DNA of 64,000 nt, from the NCBI GenBank assembly GCA_016794525.1, contig JAEUJY010000118.1:21000-84999 (forward strand). Direction: 5' to 3'. The notes under the pieces are model-generated. The model was not told the origin of the DNA, made no database searches, and saw only the letters and a list, made by a program, of their open reading frames with translations. The translations under genes were made by a program, and so were the position numbers. This stretch comes from Myxococcales bacterium (GTDB taxonomy: Bacteria > Myxococcota_A > Polyangia > Haliangiales > Haliangiaceae). Below are positions 43,973 to 53,625 of this stretch, in pieces. Each line of letters starts with the position of its first letter. Within the stretch, counting starts at the first letter, position 1.

Positions 43973-44781
43973 ACGAACGCGGCGTCGATCGCGGCGTCGA
44001 GGCGCTGGCGCAGCTCGGCGGACGGCGCCGGCTCGGGCAGGCCGCCGTAGATCGTCGCGATGTCGCGCTGGGGCGCGTCGTCGGCGCCGGTGCCGGCGCC
44101 GTAGCGGCCGTAGGGCATCGGCGCCTTGCGCAGCGAGACGACGCCCTGGCCCTGGGTCGGCGGCGCGGCGGTGATGAAGCCCTTGCGCAGCGCGGTGCCG
44201 ACGCGGGCCGGGCAGCGACACGGGTTGTTGGGATCGACGTGCTCGCAGCGCGGCGCCAGGTAGTCGCCGATCTTCTGCCGGGCCCGCGACAGCCGCACGC
44301 GGTACGCGCTGACGGTGACGCCCAGCGCCTTGGCGCCGTCGTCGTCGCTCAGCTTGAGGATCTGCGCGGCGATGAACGCGGCGCGCTCGCCGGGGCCGAG
44401 GCAGCCGATGACGCTGGTCATGCAGCCCTGCTTGAGATCCCACAGCATCAGGTCGCGCTGGGGGTCGGACAGCGAGCGCACGACGTCGGTGCGGGTGGCC
44501 TCGTTGCGCAGCGTCTCGTCGAGGATGTCGAAGTTGACCTCGGGGCTGCGCGGCAGCCGCTCGCCGGCGACGTGCAGCGCGATCTTCAGGAGCCACAGGT
44601 GCGCCCGCTGGTCGTCGTCGGGCAGCTCGTCGAAGCCGACCCAGGCCCGGGCGAAGGTCTCCTCGGTCACCCGCCCGGCGCGCTTGGCGTCCATCGCCAT
44701 GCGGAACGCGAAGTTGTAGATGCGTCCGAGGTGCGAGTCGAGGACGACTCGCGCTCGCTCACGTCGAGCTTGGGGTCGCAC
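43969..44781 (-). CDS. ECF-like sigma-70 family factor with Cys-rich C-terminal extension
   Basis: 270 aa; GTG at 44781 is the first good start after the divergent lipoprotein gene. A sigma region 2 (VVLDSHLGRIYNFAFRMAMD, RVTEETFARAWVGFDELPDD) and a sigma region 4 (CLGPGERAAFIAAQILKLSD, DDGAKALGVTVSAYRVRLSR, ARQKIGDYLAPRCEH) are clear. After region 4 the protein continues with CEHVDPNNPCRCPARVGTAL and a ~70-residue tail ending ELRQRLDAAIDAAFV, a feature of some sigma factors in high-GC soil bacteria. The CRC motif could bind metal or sense redox. No anti-sigma gene is adjacent. Confidence 0.82.
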   Translation of the reverse strand: MRPQARRERARVVLDSHLGRIYNFAFRMAMDAKRAGRVTEETFARAWVGFDELPDDDQRAHLWLLKIALHVAGERLPRSPEVNFDILDETLRNEATRTDVVRSLSDPQRDLMLWDLKQGCMTSVIGCLGPGERAAFIAAQILKLSDDDGAKALGVTVSAYRVRLSRARQKIGDYLAPRCEHVDPNNPCRCPARVGTALRKGFITAAPPTQGQGVVSLRKAPMPYGRYGAGTGADDAPQRDIATIYGGLPEPAPSAELRQRLDAAIDAAFV

Positions 44782-44805
44782 GGTCGTGCATGCTACCACG
44801 GAGGC

Positions 44806-45171
44806 ATGGTTCGCCGCGCGCTCCTGCCCCTGGCGTTGGCCGCCTGCACGGCCGGCGACGGGCACCCGCCCCTGGCGCGGATCGAGCTGTCTCCCGAGGC
44901 CATCCTCGAGAACGACGGCTTCCAGACCGAGGTCACGCTCGACGCCACCACCTCGGCCGATCCGATCGACGATCCCGCCGGCGCCGACGCGCTGACCTAC
45001 GCCTGGACCATCGCCGGCGACGAGTACCGGTTCGAGCGCGGCCGCGCCACGTCGGCCGCGCCGGTGGTGCGCTTCCGCGGCGATCGCCCGGCGATCATCG
45101 AGCTGACCGTGACCGACGCCGACGGCGCGACCGCCTCGGCGACCGCGCACCTGCAGCTCACCGTGCGCTGA
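44806..45171 (+). CDS. Lipoprotein with PKD-like domain
   Basis: 121 aa from ATG at 44806. The signal RALLPLALAAC ends in a lipobox. The mature part (IELSPEAILENDGFQTEVTL, DALTYAWTIAGDEYRFERGR, PAIIELTVTDADGATASATA) is one PKD-like beta-sandwich, similar to the repeats in myxobacterial surface proteins; the usual LTYxWxxGDG pattern is replaced by YAWTIAGDE. It is divergent from the sigma-factor gene with 24 bp between the starts. Its end overlaps the convergent GyrB-like gene by 14 bp. Confidence 0.75.
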   Translation: MVRRALLPLALAACTAGDGHPPLARIELSPEAILENDGFQTEVTLDATTSADPIDDPAGADALTYAWTIAGDEYRFERGRATSAAPVVRFRGDRPAIIELTVTDADGATASATAHLQLTVR

Positions 45172-46207
45172 GGCGGGCCCGCAGCGCGGCGGCCGCGGCG
45201 GGGTGGGCGGCGCTCCAGGCCTGCAGCGCCGCGACGGTGACGTCGGCCACCGGCTTGCGGACCGACGGCGTGAGCAGGCGATCTCGCGTCGGGGTCCCCC
45301 AGTGCACGTCGGCCAGGACCACGGCGACGGCGGCCACCAGGCCGGAGGCGTGCGCGGCACGCTTGCCGGCGAACACCCGCCGGATCCCGTCGTACAGACC
45401 GTCGACGTGGGTGCCGTGGTGGCCGCTGCGCTGGTAGTTGACGTAGCTGTCGATCACGCTCGCGCGGCTGGGGTGCGTCCACGTCAGCGCCACGTCGACC
45501 GTGATCGGCCCATCGGCGGTCACGACGTCCTGGCGCGCCGCAGCAACGGTGTCGGCCGGCTCGTCGGCCACGCGTCGGACCCGCGCCGCCAGGCCATGCG
45601 GCTCGCACCGCCGGCTGGCCAGCCGGACGTCGATGACCAGCCCCGGGCGGAGCGCGACCAGCGCGTCGATCTGACTGAGCAGCGCGCCGAGGTCGAGGCG
45701 GTGGTCGCCGAAGATCTCGGGATCGGGCGTGAAGCGCAGCCGCGTCCCGCTCGGCGCCGTGGTCGGCGTCGCCGCGATCGCGCCGTCGGGGCGGCCGCGA
45801 CGCCAGCGGCCTCGCGCGCACACGCCGGCGTGGACGGTCTCGATCTCGAGCTCGGCGCACAGCGCGTTGACGACGACCAGCCCCACGCCAACCAGCGTGG
45901 GCGTCAGGTGCGCGTGCGGGCGGTGGCCGTCGGCGGTCGGCAGGTCGCGATGGACCGTCAGCAACTCGGCCAGCGGCGGCCGGCCCTCGTCTCCGTCGAC
46001 CGGGATGCCGCCGCCGTCGTCGCTGACGGCGATCGTCCCGTCGGGCTCGACCGCGACCTCGATGCGATCGCAGCGCCCGAGCAGGTGCTGGTCGAAGGCG
46101 TTGCCGATCACCTCCATCGCCAGATGGACCAGGCCCTGGCCATCGCACCCGCCGATGAACATGCCCGGCCGGCGCCGGGCGGCCTCGATGATGCCGGCAG
46201 AGGTCAT
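45158..46207 (-). CDS. GyrB-like GHKL ATPase without TOPRIM domain
   Basis: 349 aa from ATG at 46207. It has the GyrB/ParE order: RRRPGMFIG (12-19), MEVIGNAFDQ with E32 and N36, DDGGGIPVDG with D63/D64, HLTPTLVGVGLVVVNALCAE (ATP lid), and then a transducer domain with SYVNYQRSGHHGTHVDGLYD. Full GyrB continues with a TOPRIM nuclease part and a tail (about 800 aa), neither of which is present. The QTK-loop region is WGTPTRDRLLTPSVRK. So it can probably bind or hydrolyse ATP but not cut DNA. A degenerate topoisomerase relative or a regulator; its role is unknown. Confidence 0.8.
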   Translation of the reverse strand: MTSAGIIEAARRRPGMFIGGCDGQGLVHLAMEVIGNAFDQHLLGRCDRIEVAVEPDGTIAVSDDGGGIPVDGDEGRPPLAELLTVHRDLPTADGHRPHAHLTPTLVGVGLVVVNALCAELEIETVHAGVCARGRWRRGRPDGAIAATPTTAPSGTRLRFTPDPEIFGDHRLDLGALLSQIDALVALRPGLVIDVRLASRRCEPHGLAARVRRVADEPADTVAAARQDVVTADGPITVDVALTWTHPSRASVIDSYVNYQRSGHHGTHVDGLYDGIRRVFAGKRAAHASGLVAAVAVVLADVHWGTPTRDRLLTPSVRKPVADVTVAALQAWSAAHPAAAAALRARLSAR

Positions 46208-46217
46208 GGGATGCGCG

Positions 46218-47339
46218 CTAGGCCCGCGGGCGGGTCGCGTCGGCCGGCGCCGCCGGCTTGTCGGCCGTCTTGTCGGCGACCAGCGCCTTGCCGTTGGTCG
46301 GCGCGGTGAACGTCCCCAGCTCGCGGACGATCTCGGCGAGCAGGTCGGCCTTCTCGCGGTACGGCATGAACGCGCTCTTGAAGCCCGAGATGATGATCTC
46401 CTTGAGCGTCGCCAGCGGCCAGCCGTAGTGCTGGTGGCACAGGAACAGCTCCTTGGACACGGTGGTGTCGGTCATCAGCCGGTTGTCGGTGTTGATCGTC
46501 ACCCGCAGGCCGTAGTCGACGAAGAAGTCGACCGGGTGCGCGTCCCAGCTCGCCGCGGCCTTGGTCTGGACGTTCGACGACGGGCACACCTCGATCGGGA
46601 TGCGGTGGTCGTTGACGTAGTTGAGCAGCTCGCCGCTCTCGATCAGCCGGACGCCGTGGCCGATGCGGTGGGCGCCGCACTTGTGGATGGCCTGGTGCAC
46701 CGAGTCGGGGCCGAACGACTCGCCGGCGTGGGCGGTGCAGTTGATGTTGTTGTCGATCACCAGCTGGAACGCCTGGCGGTGCAGCTTGGCCGGGTTGTTG
46801 ACCTCGCTGCCGGCCAGGTCGAAGCCGACGACGCCGCGGTTCTTGAACGCGACGCACAGCTCGGCGATGCGCAGCGACTGATCGGCCGGCTGCGAGCGGA
46901 TCGCGCACAGGATCACGCCGTAGCGGATGCCGTACTGGCGCTTGGCCGCGCGCAGGCCCTTCATCACCGCCTCGCACACCACCGACGGGCGCAGGCCCTC
47001 GCGGGTGTGGAGCAGCGGGCAGTAGCGGACCTCCAGGTAGCGCACGTTCTCGCGCCACGCGTCCTCGGCCAGCTCGAACGCGATGCGCTCGAGCGCCTCC
47101 TCGGTCTGCATCACCGCCAGCGTGATGTCGAAGGCCTTGAGGTAATCCTCGAGCGAGGCGCAGCGCTCGCCGGCGTAGACCAGGTTGAACAGGCCCTGGC
47201 GATCGGTGGCCGGCAGGGTCACGCCCTGGCGGCGCGCCAGATCGAGGATGGTGTCGAGCCGCAGCGAGCCGTCGAGGTGGCAGTGCAGATCGGTCTTGGG
47301 CAGCTTCTCGATGAACTCGAGGGTCAGCTCGGGGGGCAT
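46218..47339 (-). CDS. add: Adenosine deaminase
   Basis: 373 aa from ATG at 47339. Zinc-site and catalytic motifs are in order: KTDLHCHLDGSLR (HxH), TAHAGESFG (His and catalytic Glu), HRIGHGVRLI (His) and VTINTDNRLM (metal Asp; the second Asp of the classic TDDP is Asn here). FDLAGSEVNNP is also typical. It should convert adenosine to inosine in purine salvage. The C-terminal ~30 residues (Lys/Ala/Pro-rich) are a non-conserved tail. It is followed by the GyrB-like gene after 10 bp, so they may be co-transcribed. Confidence 0.95.
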   Translation of the reverse strand: MPPELTLEFIEKLPKTDLHCHLDGSLRLDTILDLARRQGVTLPATDRQGLFNLVYAGERCASLEDYLKAFDITLAVMQTEEALERIAFELAEDAWRENVRYLEVRYCPLLHTREGLRPSVVCEAVMKGLRAAKRQYGIRYGVILCAIRSQPADQSLRIAELCVAFKNRGVVGFDLAGSEVNNPAKLHRQAFQLVIDNNINCTAHAGESFGPDSVHQAIHKCGAHRIGHGVRLIESGELLNYVNDHRIPIEVCPSSNVQTKAAASWDAHPVDFFVDYGLRVTINTDNRLMTDTTVSKELFLCHQHYGWPLATLKEIIISGFKSAFMPYREKADLLAEIVRELGTFTAPTNGKALVADKTADKPAAPADATRPRA

Positions 47340-47382
47340 CGCCGGATTGTCGATCCGCGGCGCCGGCGGAGCAAGCCGCGGG

Positions 47383-47793
47383 TCACGCCGCCGCGCGCGG
47401 CGCCGGCACCGCGCAGACGTCGTCGACGCAGCGGCCGGTCAGGCGGAGGCGGTTCTTGGCGAACAGGTGGTAGCCGAGGCGCAGCAGGTGCGAGACGCCG
47501 GGCCAGCGGCTGACCGCGACGGCGCGGCGGAACCCGACCGCGGCGTACAGCCGGCGGAACACCTCGACGCCCTCGATCCAGCTGCCGTCGGGCAGCCGAC
47601 CCTTGATCCGGGCCATCAGCGTCGCCTGGTCGGTGCCCAGCGCGGCGGCGTCGAAGCCGGGCGCGGCGATGTCGGTGAAGACGATGCGGGCGGCGCGGTC
47701 GCGGCGCATCAGCATGCGGATCTCGCGCATGCACAGCGGGCACGCGCCGTCGTAGAAGACCTCGACCTCGCGACCAGGGGGGAGCGGTGACAT
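47383..47793 (-). CDS. DCC-family (DUF393) thiol-disulfide oxidoreductase-like protein
   Basis: 136 aa from ATG at 47793. The family motif [16 protein letters not shown] (YDGxCxxC) is at the N-terminus, and the [31 protein letters not shown] and [20 protein letters not shown] segments follow in the expected order; the C-terminus carries a further pair, [13 protein letters not shown] proteins are thioredoxin-fold-like and often membrane-associated; the substrate is not known. It is divergent from the beta-lactamase-like gene with 78 bp between the starts. Confidence 0.87.
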   Translation of the reverse strand: MSPLPPGREVEVFYDGACPLCMREIRMLMRRDRAARIVFTDIAAPGFDAAALGTDQATLMARIKGRLPDGSWIEGVEVFRRLYAAVGFRRAVAVSRWPGVSHLLRLGYHLFAKNRLRLTGRCVDDVCAVPAPRAAA

Positions 47794-47871
47794 CACGAGC
47801 TTCGACGGCCGCCGCGTGGGCGGGGTTACGCGGCGCGGCGGGCGGCGCGCCGATCGACTACTGTGCCGGCC

Positions 47872-49911
47872 ATGCGCACCCGAACGCTCGCCGTGCTCGT
47901 CAGCGTCACCGCCGCCTGCGGTGGCGGCTCGCCCAAGGCCCCCGCCGGCCCGACGCCACCCGCGACCGACGGCCCCGACGCCGCGCCGCCGACCGCCACC
48001 ACGCCGCCGGTGGCGGCGCGGACGCTGGCCGCCGAGGAGAAGCTCACGCGGCCCTCGGGCGCCAGCTTCGCGGTGGCCGCCGGCTGGTCGGTGGCCGAGG
48101 CCGGCGACGTCGTCACGCTCACCGAGCCCGACGGCGCGCTGACGATGACCTACGTCGAGGTCGAGGCGGCGGCGAGCCGCGCGGCGATCGCCGCGGCGTG
48201 GCAGCGCGTGCGCCCCGGCTTCGCGCTGGCCGAGGCGCAGGCCGAGGACGCCCCGGCCCGCGACGGCTGGGACGGCGCCACCCAGATCGTCTACGCGACG
48301 CCGGCCGCCGAGCAGCGCGTCGTGATCGCGATCGCGTTCGGCAAGGGCTCGACGTGGCGGGTGTGGCTGCTCGACGGCGCGCAGGCGGCGCTGGGCCGGC
48401 GCGGCGCGCAGCTCGGCGCCACGCTGGGCAGCCTGACCGCGCCCGGCGTGGCCCGCGAGTCGTGGGCGGGGCGGCCGGCGCGGCCGCTCGACGCCGCGCG
48501 GCTGGCCGAGCTCGACGCGTTCGTCGAGGAGGCGCTGCGCACCGCCGACGTGCCGGGCGCGGCGGTGGCGATCGTCGAGGGCGGCAAGGTGATCCACGAG
48601 CGCGGCTACGGCGTGCGCGAGCTGGGCAAGCCGGCCAAGGTGGGGCCGCACACGCTGTTCCTGACCGGCTCGACCGGCAAGTCGCTGACGACGCTGTTGA
48701 TGGCGCGCGCGGTCGACGCCGGCAGGTTCGGCTGGGACACGCCGGTGACGACGGTGCTGCCGACGTTCGCGCTGGGCAGCCCCGAGGTGACCCAGGCGAT
48801 GCAGGTGCGCCACACCGCGTGCGCGTGCACCGGCATGCCGCGCCAGGATCTGGAGATGCTGTTCGAGTACGCCGGCGTCACCGCCGAGCAGCGGCTGGCG
48901 TCGCTGGCGACGATGGTGCCGACGACGAAGTTCGGCGAGACGTTCCAGTACTCGAACCTGCTGGTGATGGCGGGCGGCTACGCCGCGGGCCACGCGTTCT
49001 TCCCGAAGCTCGGCCTGGGCGCCGCGTACGACAAGGCGATGGCGGCGCAGGTGTTCGGGCCGCTGGCGATGAAGGACACCACGTACGACTTCACGCGCGC
49101 GGCCAAGGCCGACCACGCGACGCCGCACGCGCGCGACGCCGCCGGGGCGATGACCGCGGTGCCGATGTCGACCGAGACCTGGGCGCCGACGGTGCGGCCG
49201 GCCGGCGGCCAGTGGTCGAGCGTCCACGACTACACCCGCGTGCTGCTGCTCGAGCTGGGCCGCGGCGTCGTCGACGGCAAGCGCGTCGTGTCCGAGGCCA
49301 ACCTGCTGGCGCGCCGCGCGCCGCAGGTGAAGATCGACGACGAGCGCGCGTACGGCCTGGGGCTGGTGGTCGGCACCACGGCCGGCGTGCCGATCGTCGA
49401 GCACGACGGCGGCACCGCGGGCTTCACGACCAGCTACTTCTGGCTGCCCGAGCACGGCGTCGGCGCGGTGGTGGTGGTCAACGCCGGCGGGAGCCCGGTG
49501 CCCGACGCGGTCGCGCGCCGGATCCGCGAGCTGGTGTTCGACGCCACGCCACGCGCTGCGGCGCAGCTCGCCGACGGCGTGGCCCGCCGCCGCAAGGCCA
49601 TCGCCGAGGAGGCCGCGCGGCTGGCCGCGACGCCGGATCCGGCGTGGCTGGCGCCGCTGCTCGGCGCGTGGACGACGCCCGGCCTGGGCCGGATCGAGGT
49701 GCGGCAGGATCAGGGCGCGCTGGTGGTCGACGCCGGCGAGTGGACGGTGCGCGCCGCCGAGCGGACCGCGCCCGACGGCACGCGGATGATCGTGACCACC
49801 GGCGCGCCGTTCGCCGGCGTCGAGCTGGTCCCCGAGGACCGCGACGGCGCGCGGGTGCTGGTGGTCCACGACCAGCAGCACGCGTACGTGTTCACGCGGG
49901 CGACGAAGTAG
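47872..49911 (+). CDS. Class-C beta-lactamase-like serine hydrolase, lipoprotein
   Basis: 679 aa from ATG at 47872, whose signal ([15 protein letters not shown]) ends in a lipobox. An N-terminal domain (about 60-205) with [20 protein letters not shown] precedes the penicillin-binding/esterase domain. The latter has S267-T-G-K270 (SxxK), Y360-S-N362 (YxN) and H511-D-G513 (HxG), a complete serine-hydrolase site. A ~100-aa lipocalin-like C-terminal domain follows. It may act on peptides or esters at the cell envelope; beta-lactamase activity is not implied by the fold alone. It is convergent with gshB, with 15 bp between the stops. Confidence 0.9.
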   Translation: MRTRTLAVLVSVTAACGGGSPKAPAGPTPPATDGPDAAPPTATTPPVAARTLAAEEKLTRPSGASFAVAAGWSVAEAGDVVTLTEPDGALTMTYVEVEAAASRAAIAAAWQRVRPGFALAEAQAEDAPARDGWDGATQIVYATPAAEQRVVIAIAFGKGSTWRVWLLDGAQAALGRRGAQLGATLGSLTAPGVARESWAGRPARPLDAARLAELDAFVEEALRTADVPGAAVAIVEGGKVIHERGYGVRELGKPAKVGPHTLFLTGSTGKSLTTLLMARAVDAGRFGWDTPVTTVLPTFALGSPEVTQAMQVRHTACACTGMPRQDLEMLFEYAGVTAEQRLASLATMVPTTKFGETFQYSNLLVMAGGYAAGHAFFPKLGLGAAYDKAMAAQVFGPLAMKDTTYDFTRAAKADHATPHARDAAGAMTAVPMSTETWAPTVRPAGGQWSSVHDYTRVLLLELGRGVVDGKRVVSEANLLARRAPQVKIDDERAYGLGLVVGTTAGVPIVEHDGGTAGFTTSYFWLPEHGVGAVVVVNAGGSPVPDAVARRIRELVFDATPRAAAQLADGVARRRKAIAEEAARLAATPDPAWLAPLLGAWTTPGLGRIEVRQDQGALVVDAGEWTVRAAERTAPDGTRMIVTTGAPFAGVELVPEDRDGARVLVVHDQQHAYVFTRATK

Positions 49912-49926
49912 CCGCGGCGCCGCCGA

Positions 49927-50892
<966 letters not shown>

Positions 50893-51014
50893 GCGCGCAC
50901 TGTAGCCGATGCGGTGGCGCACGGGCGCCGACAGCGGCGACCGCCACCCACAGCCGGCCGCGGGTGAACCACGGGTAGCGATCGGGGAGCGACGCGCCGC
51001 CTCGTCGAAGATCT

Positions 51015-51044
51015 TTGTGATCGTGACGACGATCGATCTACGAT
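51015..51044 (+). promoter_or_regulatory. Candidate sigma-70-type promoter for the PEGA protein
   Basis: TTGTGA (51015-51020), an 18-base spacer, and TACGAT (51039-51044), in a local A/T-richer patch. The ATG of the PEGA gene is 6 bases after the -10 hexamer, so a start at the expected distance would make the mRNA leaderless. There is no Shine-Dalgarno sequence before that ATG, which agrees. Based on sequence similarity only. Confidence 0.4.
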
Positions 51045-51050
51045 GGTCTG

Positions 51051-52925
51051 ATGCCCGAAACTGCCGTCGACGTCACCGTCAAGACGCGGTTCGCCAGCGC
51101 GCAGGCGTTGATGGCCGTCGTGGCCACGGGCATCGAGCGCGGCGCGCTGCGCCTGCCCGCGTTGATCGCGGCCGGGCGCACGTTCCAGATCGCGCTGTTG
51201 ACGGCGACCGGCGAGGTCGCGGTGCGCGGCAGCGCCGAGGCGATCCGCCAGGACGGGGCGACGACGCTGGTGCGCTTCCTGTCGGCCAGCGACGACGGCG
51301 GCGACAAGGACGCGTGGATCGACCTCGACGACGCGGTGGTGAGCGTGCCGTCGGCGCTGATGCAGCCGCGCGGCCCGATGCCCGAGCCGCCGCGCGCGCG
51401 CGCGCGCGGGCGCGACCGCAGCGACTGGGCCGGCGCGCTGGGCACGCCGCTGCCACCCGAGCCGGCGCGGCCCGGGACGCCGCCGCGGCGGGCGATGGTG
51501 CCGCCGCTGCCCGCGCAGGCCCGCACGGCGCCGGCCCCGGCGTCGATCCCGGACATCCCGCCGCTGCAGGACTCGCGCGCGACGATGACCGGGCAGCCGG
51601 CGCGCAGCGTGGTCGACCTGCCGGAGCTGGCGCCGCTGGCCACGGGCTCGGCGACGCGGCTGCCGGTGCCACCGCCCGCGCCGACGCCGGTGCGCGCAGC
51701 GGCGATCGCGCCGCCGATCCCGCCGGTCGCCCCGCCGATCGCCGTGATCCCGCCGGTGGCCGCCGTCCCACCGGTCGCGACGATGCCGCCGGCCGCGGCG
51801 ATGCCGCCGGTGGCGACGGTCCCGCCGGTGGCCGCGATGCCGCCGGTCGACGCGTCCGCCCCGGTGATGCCGACGGGCACGACGCTGCCGCCGCCGCTGA
51901 TGGCGGTGTTCGCGGCGCCCGGCGCCGGCTACTACGTGGCGCCGGCGCCGGCGTGGCCGACCGAGGCCGGCGGCGAGGGTCGCGCGCGCCCGACGACGCT
52001 GCCGCCAGGCTGGGGCGCCGAGCAGGGCCGGATGTGGATCCCGGTGATGGACCCGGCGACGATGCCGATGATGGCGTCGCCCGCGGTCGCCGCGCCGGCG
52101 CCCGCGCCGACCGCCGCCCCGGTCACCAGCAAGGCCGCGCGCGGCGTGCTGATCGCGTCGGTGGTGATCGCCACGGCCGGCGCCGCCGTCGCGGTGAGCG
52201 CGGTGCTGTGGGCGCGCTCGGTGTCGGCGACCCGCGCCGCCGCGCCCCCGCCGGTCGCCGCCGCACCGCCGCCCGCGACCAGCGCGTCGCCGGTGGCTCA
52301 GGCCGCGGCCGCGCCGTCAGCCGCGCCCGCCGCCGCCGCACCGGCGACGGCGACGGCGACGGCCACCCCGCCGCCGCCCGTCGAGCCGGCCGCCGCCGCG
52401 ATCACGGCCGCCGCGCCCCCGCCGGCCGCGCCCGCCGCCGCCGAGCCACCCATCGCCGCGCCCGCGGTCGTCGAGCCGCCGGCCACCGCGCCCGCGGCCG
52501 TCGCCGCCGCCGACTGCCGGCTCGCGATCACCACCAGCGCCGATCGCGTCGGCGTCTTCATCGACGGCCAGAAGCGCGGCGAGACGCCGACCACGGTGGC
52601 CGTGCCGTGCGCCGCCGCCACCGTCGTGCTGCGCCACCCGCGCTACGAGGAGCAGGTCCGCCACCTCGACGCCAGCGCGACCCAGGGCGAGCTGCACGTG
52701 ATCATGACCCGGCCGCGCGCCCAGCTGCGCATCGTGACCCGGCCGTCGGGCGCGACGGTGCAGGTCGACGGCCGCACCGTCGGCCGCTCGCCCCTGACCA
52801 CCACCGTCGACGGCTTCGAGCGCGCCCACGTGACGCTGACCGCGCCGGGGATGCACGCCGAGGACCGTCGCGTCTACGCCAAGGCCGGCACGACGATGCT
52901 CAACGTCACGCTCAAGAAGCAGTAG
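51051..52925 (+). CDS. PEGA-domain membrane protein with long Pro/Ala linkers
   Basis: 624 aa from ATG at 51051. The N-terminal ~100 residues (ETAVDVTVKTRFASAQALMA, EVAVRGSAEAIRQDGATTLV) look PilZ-like/beta-barrel. A long linker carries a degenerate repeat PPVAxxPPxA (about 225-280, for example VIPPVAAVPPVATMPPAAAM). Near residue 365 there is one membrane segment (GVLIASVVIATAGAAVAVSA), then another Ala/Pro stretch. The C-terminus has two PEGA-type units (RVGVFIDGQKRGETPTTVAV; GATVQVDGRTVGRSPLTTTV). The PEGA part should lie outside the membrane and bind envelope components. Common in Myxococcota; exact role unknown. Confidence 0.75.
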   Translation: MPETAVDVTVKTRFASAQALMAVVATGIERGALRLPALIAAGRTFQIALLTATGEVAVRGSAEAIRQDGATTLVRFLSASDDGGDKDAWIDLDDAVVSVPSALMQPRGPMPEPPRARARGRDRSDWAGALGTPLPPEPARPGTPPRRAMVPPLPAQARTAPAPASIPDIPPLQDSRATMTGQPARSVVDLPELAPLATGSATRLPVPPPAPTPVRAAAIAPPIPPVAPPIAVIPPVAAVPPVATMPPAAAMPPVATVPPVAAMPPVDASAPVMPTGTTLPPPLMAVFAAPGAGYYVAPAPAWPTEAGGEGRARPTTLPPGWGAEQGRMWIPVMDPATMPMMASPAVAAPAPAPTAAPVTSKAARGVLIASVVIATAGAAVAVSAVLWARSVSATRAAAPPPVAAAPPPATSASPVAQAAAAPSAAPAAAAPATATATATPPPPVEPAAAAITAAAPPPAAPAAAEPPIAAPAVVEPPATAPAAVAAADCRLAITTSADRVGVFIDGQKRGETPTTVAVPCAAATVVLRHPRYEEQVRHLDASATQGELHVIMTRPRAQLRIVTRPSGATVQVDGRTVGRSPLTTTVDGFERAHVTLTAPGMHAEDRRVYAKAGTTMLNVTLKKQ

Positions 52926-52969
52926 CGAGGCGCTGGCCGCGCCGCCCCGGCCGCGGCACGCTGGCGGAG

Positions 52970-53590
52970 ATGTCGCCCTCCGACCGCGTGACCCGCGCGC
53001 TCCTGCCGACCGCCGCGGCGCTGGCGGCGTTCACCGCGCTGGCGATCGTCACGATCGATCAGCCGGTCGCGCGCTACCAGGCCACGATCGCGCCGCCGGC
53101 GCTGTGGAAGGACGGCCTGGCGCTGATCGATCGCGCCACCGGGCTGACCTGGTGGAAGTGGCTGCCGACGGCGGTGATCGTCGGCGCCGCGCTGCTCGCG
53201 CTGGCGCTGCCGCCGCTGCGCCGCGCCGCCCGCGGCCTCGGCCTCGTGGCGCTGGTCCACGCCGCGACCAAGCTGACGCTGTTCTACGTGAAGCCCGGGC
53301 TCGGCCGGCTGCGCCCGAGCGAGTGGCTGGCCCACGGCGGCGACGCCACGTTCGGGTTCGCCAAGGGCATCGCGTTCCCGTCGGGCCACACCGGCCACTA
53401 CCTGTCGATCGCGCTGCCGCTGGCGGTGGCGTGGCCGCGCCTCGGCCTGCCGCTGCTGATCGTCCCGGTGTTCGCGTCGGCGTCGCGGCTGGCCACCAAC
53501 GCCCACTTCGTCAGCGACGTCACCGGCGCCGCCGCCCTGGTGGTGGCCTTCACCTGGGTGGCGGCGCGGGCGCTGCGGCGCGATCGCTAG
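52970..53590 (+). CDS. PAP2-family membrane phosphatase
   Basis: 206 aa from ATG at 52970. The three phosphatidic-acid phosphatase 2 motifs are in order: KPGLGRLRP (KxxxxxxRP), FPSGHTGH (PSGH) and SRLATNAHFVSD (SRxxxxxHxxxD). About five hydrophobic segments surround them, so it is an integral membrane enzyme with an active site facing the periplasm. Likely substrates are undecaprenyl pyrophosphate or lipid phosphates. It follows the PEGA gene by 44 bp on the same strand. Confidence 0.92.
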   Translation: MSPSDRVTRALLPTAAALAAFTALAIVTIDQPVARYQATIAPPALWKDGLALIDRATGLTWWKWLPTAVIVGAALLALALPPLRRAARGLGLVALVHAATKLTLFYVKPGLGRLRPSEWLAHGGDATFGFAKGIAFPSGHTGHYLSIALPLAVAWPRLGLPLLIVPVFASASRLATNAHFVSDVTGAAALVVAFTWVAARALRRDR

Positions 53591-53611
53591 GCGCGCGCGG
53601 ATCCGCGCGCC
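53590..53611. terminator. Palindromic hairpin between convergent genes
   Basis: GCGCGCGGATCCGCGCGC at 53593-53610 is an 18-base perfect palindrome, and the slightly longer hairpin GGCGCGCG...CGCGCGCC spans 53590-53611. It lies exactly between the stops of the PAP2 gene (plus) and the metalloprotease gene (minus), as a bidirectional terminator would. There is no T tract. Confidence 0.6.
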
Positions 53612-53625
53612 TCGCCGTCCGGCCG

